Below, in pieces: positions 1-10,006 of a stretch of 64,000 bases of DNA. The stretch lies in the NCBI GenBank assembly GCA_022560025.1, contig JAFISE010000005.1, positions 310,001 through 374,000 on the forward strand. The letters are read 5' to 3'. The notes under the pieces are model-generated. The model saw nothing but the letters and a program-made list of their open reading frames with translations, had not been told where the DNA came from and made no database searches. Made by a program: the position numbers and the translations under genes. The stretch is from Stagonosporopsis chrysanthemi (lineage: Eukaryota > Ascomycota > Dothideomycetes > Pleosporales > Didymellaceae). Within the stretch, counting starts at the first letter, position 1. The number at the start of each line of letters is the position of its first letter.

Positions 1-677
1 TCCGGAGAACGGGGTTGCGGGGATAAAGAGTGGTCTTGCTGTGTTGGGCGGACAACGTGGGAAGGCGAATGGAACTGTGACGCCACAGGGTGCGTACTGA
101 GGGTGACAGCAGCACTGCCTTTCCCGCATTTCCCGCACTGGCAGATGGTGGAGATGCATGAATTCATGAGAAGCAAGATCGTCGAGCAAACAGGTAGCTT
201 CGATATTTGTATGGAACAAGCGATAGCAACCCACCTCAGCACACATTCCAAGCGACCGGACCCCTTGGATGTAACTGGAGCGATTTCATGCTAACAACTC
301 AGTGACTCAGAGGCGTGTTGATGGTCGATGGCCACTTTGCGTACAGGAGTTGGAGCCGGTGACGGTGTCGAAGCTGATCAGTTCAGTGGCGCTTTTCCTG
401 AATCAGCGAAGCGCACATCAAGCTAATCGACCCAGTTGACAGCACGGCAACCATTGACTTGTCACTGCAGACATTGCAGGTTCTTTTTCCCATCAAAAGT
501 TTGCCTGGAGCCATCTTGCGCATCAGAGCACTTCGTTTGCCTCTTCGTTCCCTTTTTTGAGAGGCTCAGGCCGCACCGCACGCGAAATTTGGGCAGAGTA
601 AAGTGAGTGCAGCAAGCGCGTCATTGCCTCACTTCACCGTACTTACGTGCAAACAGATCGCCCAAGTCGCCTTCACC
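1..677. other. Intergenic/upstream region of the EDC4-like gene
   Basis: I see no convincing gene here. A 63-codon frame at 103-294 opens with a non-ATG codon and resembles nothing I know. The last 180 bases hold C/T-rich patches typical of a fungal promoter and 5' leader, ending in a strong start context (CACCATGG) at the next gene. Confidence 0.5.
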
Positions 678-3600
678 ATGGCTGATCTGCAGGAGCTTCT
701 GCAGCGGCTCAACGGCGGCGGCGCTTCCGGTGGCAATCACCAGCAGCTCCCCTCCAGCCAACAACAGCACCCTCATTACCAGCAACCGTCCGTTTCTTCG
801 CCCATTTTCTCGCCTGCGCCGAGCGGGCCTGCGCCGCATCACCCGTCGCACATCCTGTCGCCCAACATGTCGTCTGCAAACACGCCCGCGCCCGAACAAG
901 GCGCTGGGCCCGTGTCGCAGCAGACGCCACAGCAGCAGTCGGCCAACTTGCTTAACCTGCTGCGCTTCAACCAGCCCGGCCTCGGCCAGCGCAGTGTCTC
1001 GCAGCAGCCGCAGCCGCAGCCGCAGCAGCAGGCACCCGTTCTCCCGGCACACGGCCGCACTGTCTCAGCCTCCGATTTTGTCACGGGCTTCATGGGCAAC
1101 CGGTCGGGCTCGCAGGGCTCTGTCCCCGCGGCACCCTCTGGCATGCAATCGCCCCCGCCAGCTGCAGCCTCTGAGAACCCTCAAGACCTGCTTCTGCGTC
1201 TGCTCAACCACCCCAAGCCCTCGCAGTCGCCTGCCCGCTCATCGCACGCCTCTGCTGCTGCCTTTTCTCCGCCAGTCCTCTCCCACGTGCCTGAGACGGT
1301 CGTGGACGAGCTCGTGCACGATCTGGCGGATGCCGCATTGGAGAACACCGTAGCAGACCCCTCCGGTCGTGCTGCAGCTTCGCCACTGCAGGTCTTTGGC
1401 AACGATGGTGCAAGCCACGCACCTCGTCAAGCCGAGCCTGCTTCTCTGGCCCCCAAGTTCACTTACGTCAACCCATTCGACCAGCTCGCGGCCGCCAGCC
1501 CGCGAAACCGTACGCCCGTCGCCGAAGCTTCCCGTGCGCCCGCACCTAAGATGGAGATTCTGAAGCCCAAGCATGTCCTCGAGGCTGCTGCTGCCGCTCG
1601 GCAAGCTCCACCACACTCACACGAAACTGTGGCTGAGGCCGTGAGCGAACTGGGCGAGCAGGTCAACCAGCAGATTGAGGATGCTCTCGCTGAGGCTGAG
1701 GGCAAGTCCACAGCTCAGATTGGGGAAGAGCTCGACAAGGTTACCACAGAAGAGGTAAAGGAGATTGAAAAGACAATGGTCGAGGTAGCCACCGAGATCA
1801 CCAAGGAGCTTGAGCAGGGGTCTAATAAGGAGGCGCTCGAGCAATCTGTTCCCAAGCCGCTTGCTGCTGCTCTGCAACAGGTCGCAGCTGAGGTTGCCGA
1901 TGCTGACGTCGTCGAGAACTGGGAGACTGCCGAGGCCGAAGAGAGCCTTGCAAAGGGCGAGGACCAGACGGTGATAGTCTACAGGTTCCCCATGCGCGCC
2001 TTTGCCTCCATCACGGTTCAAGACCTGCCTCCTCGACGCCTCTTCTTCCAGCCTGAGCTCTTCATGGACATTGCCAGGATCAAGAAGGATTTTGACCAGA
2101 TCGACCGCTCGCTTGTCTCGGCCAGCAGGAACTTCATTGTATACACTCTTACCAAGAAGGGCGGCTTCCGCATCATTCGCCAGGAAAACGGCAACTACCG
2201 CCAGGTTTTCGAAAACCACCAGGAACGTATCTTCAACATCGCCATCTGCAACGCCGGTGACGATGTCCAACAGTCGGTCGAGAGCATCCTCGGCATCGGC
2301 GTCAATGGCACCGTCTTCTGGACGTCCATTGACTCCAGCCGTGAGGACCAGTTCGGCGAGAACCTCGACTCGCAGGGTCTTTTGCTCCCTCCATCACCCT
2401 CGCAGGACGACAACACATCTGGTGGTCAGCTGAAGACACGCGCCAAACCATCATCACGACACCCCGAATTCTTCGCTGTCGGCCGCGGCAAATCTATTCA
2501 CATCGTTTTCCCTCGCGTTGCGGCAAGCTACGTCCGCCAGAAGTCTCGCATCTGCCACACTGAGAAGTATCTCAAGGAGCGTTCACTCAAGATCCTCACT
2601 GGCAAGGCTGGCAAGGACTTCACTTTCAGTGAGGACGACACTGTCATTGTCTCTCTCGACAAGGCTGGACGCATGCGTTTCTGGGACATTCGCACCCTCA
2701 CTGACCCCGAGTTGGGCACTCCAGCCAGCGCGCCTAGGAACGTTGAGGTTTCGGAGACTTTGCTCGAGTTCCACACCACGACGCCTAATGCCAAGTCGTG
2801 GCCCACTTCAGTCTTCTTCTTCGACAAGGATAAGCCATATACTAAGGGTATTGCGCTGCGTTATGTCATGGTTGGAATGAAGCAGAACCACTCGTTCCAG
2901 CTGTGGGACCTTGGGCTTGGCAAGGCCGTGCAAGAGATCAACCTACCACATGGCAACGAGTCCGACGCTATCTGCAGTGTGTCATTTCACCCGAAGACTG
3001 GTATCATGGCTGTGGCTCATCCTACGCGTAACTCGATCTTTTTCGTGCACGTCTCCTGCCCTAGGTACAATTTGCCTCTCCTCAGTCAGGCTGAGTACAT
3101 CTCCCGCCTGGCAAACAAGGGCACGTTACCTCCTGTCAACGCAACTGCTATCATGACCAGTATCACCGAGTACTCCTTTGCCTCCAAGGGTCAGATCCGC
3201 AGTCTTCACATGCTCAATGAGCCCGCTGGTCCCGTTGATGCCGACGACCCGGACAACGCTGCTCTGTTTGAGCTGTACGCCATGCACTCAAAGGGCGTCT
3301 GCTGTCTGCGCGTTCGACGCAGTGATCTTGGCTGGAAGAAGGAAATTGGCGAGCCTCTTTACCCCAAGGAAGCTGAAGAGGAGGGTGTAATCTCGATCTC
3401 CCAGCTGAAGCCACCTGCTCCTGCCACTGTGACGGGTGACGAGTCATCGACCGCTGGCGACGGCCCTGCAGCTCCTCGATCTGTATCTGATCGTTCCATC
3501 CGCGAGAGCTCGAAGAAGGAGAGCAGCGCTGTTTCTAGGCAGACGATGACCCCCGAAGCTGCGATGCGCGCCTCTACTCTTGCTAAGGTCGAGAGCAAGC

Positions 3601-5146
3601 AGGACGCGGCTCGTGCTGCCATCATCAACGGCGGTGCTGCTGAGAAGACCGAGAAGAAAAAGAAGAAGCGCTCTGCTGCTGAGACCGCGTCTCAGGCTTC
3701 GGCCTCTACGCGTGCGCCTGTTTCGTCCTACGCTCAGATCGCTCAGGCACCTGCCCAGGCGAAGTCTCCCGCGCCTGAGCCGACTCCAGTGCCTACGGTT
3801 GCCGCCGCGCCTCCCCCTGCTACCGAGCCATCTTCCACGAAAGCCTCTAACACCGAGGTACCTGGGTGGGCCAAGCAGCTCATGGGCATGTACATGCAGC
3901 AGTCGACCACGACCCCTGCGGCTACCGCTACACCGGCCGAGTTTGACGAGAAGAAGCTTGAGCAGGTGGTCTCTTCTGAGATCACCAAGGGCTTCTCTCG
4001 CGAGCTGGACGTCATGTACAAGCGCTTTGACGAAGACAAGCGTGTGCTGAACGCCGCCAATGGCGCAAAGCAGGAGGCCATCCTCCGCCTGGTGTCCAGC
4101 ACCTTGACTGAGAACGTCGAGGGTGTCATCCGTAAGATGGTTGACGAGAACATTCGCAACGTTCTGCTTCCTGAGGTGCTGGCAAAGACGTCTTCGACAC
4201 TCGAGCAGAGCATTGGCAGCAACCTCAAGACTGCTCTCGGACCTCAGCTGTCCAAGGAAATTCCAGACGCTGTGTCTCGGGCCCTCAAAGCTCCCCAAGT
4301 CTTCCAGTCGCTCGCTGACCAGGTCTCCAAGAAGGTTACGAGCGGCTTTGAGCCCATGGTCGTTGCCTCCGTGGGATCTGTCGTCACTCCTGCCATCGCT
4401 AAACTGACCAACACCATCGAGCAGCAGATTGGCGAGCAGCTCCGCCAGTCTCATGTTCAGCGACGAGAGGATGCTGCCAAGATCACGCAACTCACTGAGA
4501 CGGTGCATACTTGCCTCGAGACGATCCAGTCGATGGTCGCTACTCAAGCCGAGCTCCAAGCTCAGGTCGCCAAGCTGCAGCAGTCGATCTCGCAGGCACC
4601 CTCGCAAGCGCCTGCGCCCGCGTCCGCGTCTTGGCAACAGACTGCACCTCCTGTCCAACAGAAGACGTCCGAGGAGCTTGAAATTGAGTCGATCACTGAC
4701 CTCCTGACGCAGGGCAAATATGAGCAGGGTACCATGCAGTGGCTGCAGTCGCAGCGCACCGAGGAGCTTTTTGATGCCATCTTCGTCCGCTGCAACCCTG
4801 GCTACCTGCAGCAAGTTAGTCCCTTGCTTGTGTTGTCGACGGGTGCAGTAGTCTCTGAGCCGCTGGACCGCAATCTGGAGCAGCGACTGGCGTGGCTCGA
4901 TGCTGTCTTGCAGAGCGTCAACCCTCGCGTAAGTTGTTCGTCCATGTCAAGTTCTGAATCTATGCTGACCAGTTGTAGGACCACGAGGTTAGGGATATTG
5001 TTCCCAAGATCATGGATGTCATGGTCCAGCGCCTGACTTCCAAGTACATTGAACTCAACGAGACTACGCCCGGCAACCCTCTGCTTCGCCGCATCTCGGC
5101 CCTTGTCAACCGCTGCAACGAGATGACGCGTGCTTCTCGTGGCTGA
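678..5146 (+). CDS. EDC4/Ge-1-like WD40 scaffold of the mRNA decapping complex
   Basis: Predicted 1472-residue P-body scaffold that would link the Dcp1/Dcp2 decapping enzyme to deadenylated mRNA in the cytoplasm. Residues 1-420 are low-complexity (Q/P/S-rich, with HPHYQQP- and QPQPQPQQQ-type runs). About 430-900 is a WD40-type region with blade motifs such as FWDIRTL and FQLWDLGLG. It is followed by an A/P/K-rich linker, then coiled-coil-like helices from about 1090, and an EDC4-type C-terminal helical domain from about 1330. The start is the ATG in a perfect CACCATGG context; the frame extends 75 bases upstream only through a GTG. One intron, 4929-4978 (GTAAGT...TAG), sits near the 3' end. 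Ignoring it gives a false stop; splicing gives the tail DHEVRDIV...ASRG. S. pombe Pdc1 is the comparable fungal protein, and budding yeast lacks a clear equivalent. Family assignment is from domain order. Confidence 0.85.
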
Positions 5147-5893
5147 ATAACGACACCTGACGAGGACTTGAATGGCTCAGGTGTGATCTTGCGCTGAGAC
5201 GCCTTGATTGTTTACCTGTGCCTTTTTCGTTGATCGTCTGGTCGTCACCCACCGCATTGCATGTGTTGCTTTGCGCTCTGTCTTTTGCGAACGGCGTATG
5301 GGGGTGCATTTGGAAAGGGATCATGGTGCGATCAGCGCATGGAAGAGTACAGGTAGATGGCACGAGATATTCGCGTTCATGTCCGGAATTTGCATGGTTG
5401 GGACGTTGGCGTCGGAGGGTCCGATGGTGCTGGAATGCCCATTGTCTCGTACGGCGTTGACTCCCAGGTTGTGGTTATGGCGGGATGGTTGGAGCATGCG
5501 GGCAGCGATTCCGAGCTGCGTCCAGCGCAAAAGTTCTGGCATGTGCATAGCATTCTGAGCGGCGTAGCACGATAATGATCCACTTTGATTTGTTAAGATT
5601 GTGTTTTTGATTGTGGTGAGTCTTCGATCGCACTTGGGGGGCCTCGGCCACCACCATTCATGTTCATACAGCCCACACTCGGGCACTCGCTGCCTCGACA
5701 GCCTGGCGGCCACTCGCGTGAAAGCACTGCATGCAAGGTCTCCGCACCTACCAAGGTATGACGTCGACACGCGCATTGGCTACCTCGGTCCATCCGTTCC
5801 CCTCACGACGTGTATAGCGCGAGTAAAGTATTATCAAGCTCAGGGCCCTGGATCCCACGCTCGATCTCAAACTGCCAGACACACACACCGTGC

Positions 5894-5924
<31 letters not shown>

Positions 5925-5928
5925 AACC
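5147..5928. other. Intergenic region with a CA-dinucleotide microsatellite
   Basis: No gene seen. The last 50 bases (about 5880-5926) are a (CA)n run, broken by CCGTG and ACG, that ends three bases before the ATG of the dehydrogenase gene. It therefore probably lies in that gene's 5' leader. Confidence 0.6.
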
Positions 5929-7333
5929 ATGGCGTCTTCGGCCCGGCTCCTCGCCGTCCCCGCGCTCCTCACCAGCACCGCCACACGCCTCGCGCTCAAC
6001 CCGGCGCTCACGGGCGCCGCGCTCCTCGTGCTCACTTACGGCCCAGCGGCGGTGCGGGCGCGGCTCACGTGGGCCGTGGCTGGGCTGCGCGACCCCGTGC
6101 GCCGGGCGAGCATCGTGCGGGCGCTGCGGTGGCTGGTTGCGCTCGGGCTGGCGCGGGGTGCGAATCGGGCGCTGAACGGGCTGGCGCTGAATCACTGGCA
6201 GGTTGCTCGTGGGGCGGGGGCGCGGTGGGGGCGCTGGGAGGGCGAGGTGGCGGTTGTGACGGGGGGGTGTAGCGGGATTGGGGCGTTGATTGTGGGGAAG
6301 CTGGCGGCGAGGGGGGTGAGGGTTGTGGTGCTGGATGTGCAGGAGTTGCCGGGGGAGATGGGGGGAGGTGAGTGTGGTCTTTTCTTCTTCTTCTTCTTCT
6401 TCTTCTTCTTCTTCTCTTGATGAAGGTGTGGGCTGACCACCACCACAACAGACCCGCGCATCTCCTTCCACTGCTGCGACATCACGGACCCGGACGCCGT
6501 GTTTGCGGCCGCAAAAGCCATCAAGGCGCAGCTGGGGGCGCCGAGTGTGCTGGTCAACAATGCGGGCATCCTCGACGCGCACACGATCCTCGCAACCAAG
6601 CACGCATATCTGCGCAAGATCTTCGACGTCAACGTGCTGAGCAACTGGACGACGGCGCAGGCGTTCCTGCCGGACATGATTGCGCAGAATAAAGGGCACG
6701 TCGTGACGGTGGCGAGCGGCGCGAGCTATGTGGGCGTCGCGGGCATGGTCGACTACACGGCGACGAAGGCGGCGATTCTGAGTTTCCATGAAGGTGCGTG
6801 AAAGAGTTCATTATCCTCGCTGAGACGTTTTCTTTCTCTTCTGTTGTTACCTAGAAGATTCTTAACGTTCTGAGGCACTATCTCTTCTTCTTTCTTTTCT
6901 ATTGTTACCTAGAAGATTCTCAACGTTCCGAGGCACTGTTTTTCTTCTTTCTCTTCTATTCTTACTTGGAAGATTCAATGTGTCGACACTGCATCCCGAA
7001 CTGACCAGCGCAGGGCTCAACCAGGAACTGCGCCTCTCGTACCACGCGCCGGGGGTGCTGACGACGTCGATCCACCCGGGGTGGGTGCGCACGCCGCTGC
7101 TTGCGCCCGTGGTGGCAGAGCTGGAGAAGCGCGGGACGGCGGTCATGGACGCCGAGGACGTAGCCAATGCGGTAGCGAAGCAGGTGTTTGGGTGTCGGGG
7201 CGCGCAGGTCTTCTTGCCGGAGGGCTCGTGGAAGAGCAGTGTGATTCGCGCGCTGCCCAACTGGGTGCAGGAGGGGGTTAGGGCGGGGATCAGCAAGACG
7301 ATTACAGAGAGCGTCAAGGTGGGCGGGATGTAG
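5929..7333 (+). CDS. Membrane-anchored short-chain dehydrogenase/reductase (RetSDR/17-beta-HSD-like)
   Basis: Predicted 366-residue NAD(P)-dependent oxidoreductase of the classical SDR fold. Residues 1-75 are hydrophobic and look like a membrane or lipid-droplet anchor. The Rossmann motif TGGCSGIG is at 111-118, NNAG at 181-184, and the catalytic Tyr/Lys pair YTATK at 247-251 with a preceding Ser in VASGAS. The downstream PGWVRTPL segment is also typical. Three exons: 5929-6367, 6452-6793 and 7014-7333; all junctions are GT-AG and in phase. Intron 1 carries a (TTC)n tract, and intron 2 (220 bp) holds a tandem repeat of about 58 bp. The 5' half is extremely G-rich on the coding strand compared with neighbouring genes. 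The substrate cannot be read from sequence; membrane anchoring and the overall pattern suggest retinol, steroid or lipid carbonyl reduction. A long-chain fatty alcohol or ketone reductase is equally possible. Confidence 0.85.
6374..6418. repeat. (TTC)n microsatellite in intron 1 of the SDR gene
   Basis: About 14 TTC units form most of the intron and act as an over-long polypyrimidine stretch. Read on the other strand it produces a spurious poly-lysine/arginine frame. Confidence 0.9.
6794..7013 (+). repeat. About 2.5 copies of a 58-bp tandem repeat inside an intron
   Basis: Within intron 2 of the dehydrogenase gene, a unit containing CCTAGAAGATTC, AACGTT, GAGGCACT and a C/T-rich stretch recurs. 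The shared core starts at about 6850, 6908 and 6965, so the period is 57-58 bp. The copies differ by a few substitutions. The repeat explains why this intron is four times longer than most in the window. Confidence 0.8.
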
Positions 7334-7437
7334 GTAGGTAGGAGGAGGAGGAGGAGGAGGAGGAGGAGGAGGAGGAGGAGGAGGAGGAGGAGGAGGAGGA
7401 GGAGGAGAAGAAGAAGAAGAAGAAGAAGAAGAAGACG
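7334..7437. repeat. Compound (GGA)n-(GAA)n microsatellite
   Basis: Immediately after the TAG of the dehydrogenase gene come a short TAGG repeat, more than 20 GGA/GGAG units and then about 10 GAA units. It fills the gap between two convergent genes and is read on the minus strand as a meaningless poly-leucine frame. The two parts suggest a mutated, expanding triplet tract in the 3' UTR. Confidence 0.9.
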
Positions 7438-7469
7438 ATGAAAGTGCTCGGAGATGCTATTGGAAGCCT

Positions 7470-8840
7470 TCATTTCTTGTCTTCGACTACGGCTCTTATG
7501 CCCTGCCTGGTAATCTCAAACTCAACCCCCCTGGCTTCGGTGGGTGGTGTCCATGGCGCAAACACAATCTTGAACCAGCGTCGCCACTTCGATATGTGCG
7601 TCTCTTCCTGCTCGTTCCATTGATCTTCGCCGTTGACTGTGACGACCAGGGGGCCTCTGCTGGCGAACACGGGCTTCTTTATCAGAGCAATGCGACACGC
7701 TAGCTGGTTGGTCCAGACGAGGCCCAAAGATGGTGTCTTCAACGTGTTGGGCGCTGCGTGTGGGACGTCGCCCCAGCCGGTGAACCAGCGCTGTTGGTGG
7801 TCGAGGGCTAGGGGGTCAGGCGACAGGAGGATGCTGTCGTCCAACTGTGAGGCAGGCGCGGAGGGCGCTGGGTTTGGAGGCTGAGGTGTGCTGTCGCGGG
7901 TGCCTTGGCTGTTGGCGGACGTGTTGCGCGAGACGGTGTTGGAGCTGGGCGCTGAGGGCGGGCTGGCGAAGCGGTCGGCGACCTGGTTGGCAACGACGAC
8001 GGCAACGCCCTCTGTGCGGGCCAGGTGTCGCAGCAGGGCGCCCAGCTGCACGAGCTGGGTGCCGCGCTTGGCCATGGAGGCGGCGCCATTGCCGGCGCCC
8101 TTTTTCTCAAACTCGGCGCGGTAGTTGGCGGCGACAGAGTCGAGGACGATCAGGCCCACGTTGTGCTTCTTGATGGCGACGGGCAGCTGGTAGCGGAGGA
8201 TGTGCTCCTGCGACTCGAGGTCGGGGGTCTGGATGGCCAGGACTTTGGCGAGCGACGGGCGGTCGTCGGGCGACAGTCGGTCGAGGGCGGGGTGGGAGAG
8301 CAGCTGGGTGAGACGCGTGGTGGAGAGGACGGCCTCGGTCGAGATGTAGACGGCCGTCTTGGAGAGGCCGAGCGGCGCTGGCAGCTGCACGGCAAGCAGG
8401 AGGGTCAGCAGCAGCTGCGTCTTGCCGGCGCCACTGTTGCGTGTGTCAGCCGTGTTGCAGGCGTCCTGTCACGGTGCACTGTACCTCTCGCCAGTGACCT
8501 CGACGAGGTAGCGCGGCGGTATGCCGCCTCCGAGGGCCGCGTCGAGCCCGGCGTCCAGCGTGCTGATGCAGGCCCACGACGCGGCCGGGCGCGCCAGGGC
8601 GGCCGTGAAGGGGTGCTCAGCAGCATCGCGGCCGCAGCCGAGCCGGTGGTGCAGGGCAGGGAGCACGGCGTCGACGAGCTTCCTCAGCTCGCCGGCGGGC
8701 AGTTGGGCGCGCTTGGCGACATCATGCGCGGGCAGGGTGAGCAGGTCGTTTGTGGTGATGAGGGCCCTGTCGAGCGAGGGCCACAGGTGCGAGAAGGGCT
8801 GCGTCGCAAAGCCAGGCAGCACCTGCAGCAGGTCCGTCAT
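7470..8840 (-). CDS. RAD57: Rad57-like RecA-superfamily recombination mediator
   Basis: Predicted 439-residue Rad51 paralogue. In yeast, Rad55-Rad57 stabilises Rad51 filaments on single-stranded DNA during homologous recombination in the nucleus. The N-terminus (about 1-75) is a small helical domain. Then come GGGIPPRYLVEVTGE and the Walker A motif GESGAGKT (117-124), and Walker B LIVLD near 213-217. QLGALLRHLART and VVVANQVADRF follow. The intron at 8434-8484 splits the Walker A codons (GA-G AG|T GGC), and only splicing restores the P-loop. The chosen ATG begins MTDLLQVLPGF; the frame upstream opens only through GTG and a proline run. The C-terminal third (after about 280) carries an S/P/N-rich insert before a conserved-looking end. 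XRCC3 or another Rad51 paralogue is the alternative; Rad57 fits the architecture best. Confidence 0.85.
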
Positions 8841-10006
8841 GGGGCGCGGCGGCGGCGGCGGCGGAGCGCATTGGAACGGCACGCGCAGTTGCTGGCGGCC
8901 GCCATGTGTGCCTCAGCAGCCTCGCGTCGACCGTCCTTCCGCCCCGCTGCACGTGACCGGCCCGCAGGCACCCGACCAGACGTCAGAGCAGCCGGCCAGA
9001 CGTCAGAGCACCCCCGCGGCGAGGGACAGCTGGAGCGCTGGAGAGCTGGACAGCGGGAGAGCTGTGCGCCCTGGGCCCTGGGCGCCGGCCTCGAGCTCCG
9101 GCCGCCAGCTCGAGCTCCCCGCATCTCCACATCTCCCGCCAGCAGCCAGCAGCCAGCAGCCAGCAGCCAGCAGCCAGCAGCCCGCAGCCAGCAGCCCGCA
9201 ACCAGCAGCCCGCAACCACTCAGCGTCTTCTGGCGTACACAGGCCGTCGTGCGTGTCATGCTGCCCTCGCACCGCACACCATGACCGCACAACGCCCACC
9301 AAGACCATGCGCAGCCTGCGTCGCTGCTGCTGTCCGAGTTTGGTGATGCCCCGATTACCGTAGCCGTGACGCTACCTACTTCGTCTCTCAGAGCACAACC
9401 CTCCACTTCCACTCGTCCGCGCTCCGTATCCTCCTGCCCGAGACCGTCCACCCTGCGATGCTTGTACCGCCGTAGCACTGCTTTTCCGCCCATTGATCCT
9501 CGTCACCTTCTCTCTTGGGAGGCCTCACAATACCCTCTTCAGCGTACTAAGTAGCCACAGCGCCCGCATTAATCATAGCACGGCCGGTACTGGCACCTCA
9601 TTTAGACCTCCACACTACCGTGTAAGTCGCATTTCCTTGCATGGCCGTTTTTGCAGCCCTAGCCTGTCGGGGTCATCCCCCAGCATGTGGGTCGTTTTCC
9701 GTGTCAGCGGCCGGCTACATGAGAGCTGCTTGGGTCACGCTGCCTGCAACGAGGAACCCGCTCGTAGCCTTCACATGTCTACACAGTACTGGTCAGCCCG
9801 CTCAACTCGGCCAGCTTTTCCCCTTTCGTCCATTTCCTTATAAGAGCCCTCCATACCCACCCATCGTGAGTTGTCTTGCTGATAACTCGTGTCCCCATGC
9901 CCGCCTACTGCCTCCACGACTGTCACTATTTCTATAGAAGTGCCTTGCGGCTCCTCAACGTTGACACCGCCGTCTCTCCCCTCTACGCTTGACTGACACT
10001 ACTGCC
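8841..10006. other. Divergent intergenic region between RAD57 and carnitine acetyltransferase
   Basis: Both flanking genes point outwards, so two promoters must lie here. I find no convincing coding region. It contains a 7-bp minisatellite around 9138-9217 and, close to the acetyltransferase gene, long C/T-rich tracts (about 9800-10000) typical of fungal 5' leaders. Confidence 0.55.
9138..9217. repeat. Heptanucleotide minisatellite (AGCAGCC)n
   Basis: About ten units of AGCAGCC lie head to tail. The distal units carry C-for-A and A-for-G changes (CAGCCCG, CAACC). The period is 7, so reading frames cycle through all three phases; this explains the repetitive overlapping frames on both strands, none of which looks real. 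Confidence 0.85.

Noticed and set aside
3444..4814. 456-codon minus-strand frame
   Set aside because: Antisense to the EDC4-like coding region; Leu/Arg-rich composition is the usual shadow of the sense codons.
5748..6789. Large minus-strand frames over the dehydrogenase gene
   Set aside because: Shadow frames across a GC-rich gene plus CA and TTC microsatellites; SDR motifs are on the plus strand.
6862..7473. 203-codon minus-strand frame with a long leucine run
   Set aside because: The leucines come from the GGA/GAA microsatellite read in reverse, and the rest is antisense to the dehydrogenase exon.
8025..9284. 419-codon plus-strand frame
   Set aside because: Antisense to RAD57, whose Walker motifs and family order are clear on the minus strand.
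9003..9308. Repetitive Cys/Ala/Gly frames on the minus strand
   Set aside because: They arise from the 7-bp minisatellite; the period forces similar patterns in all frames, and no other coding sign is present.
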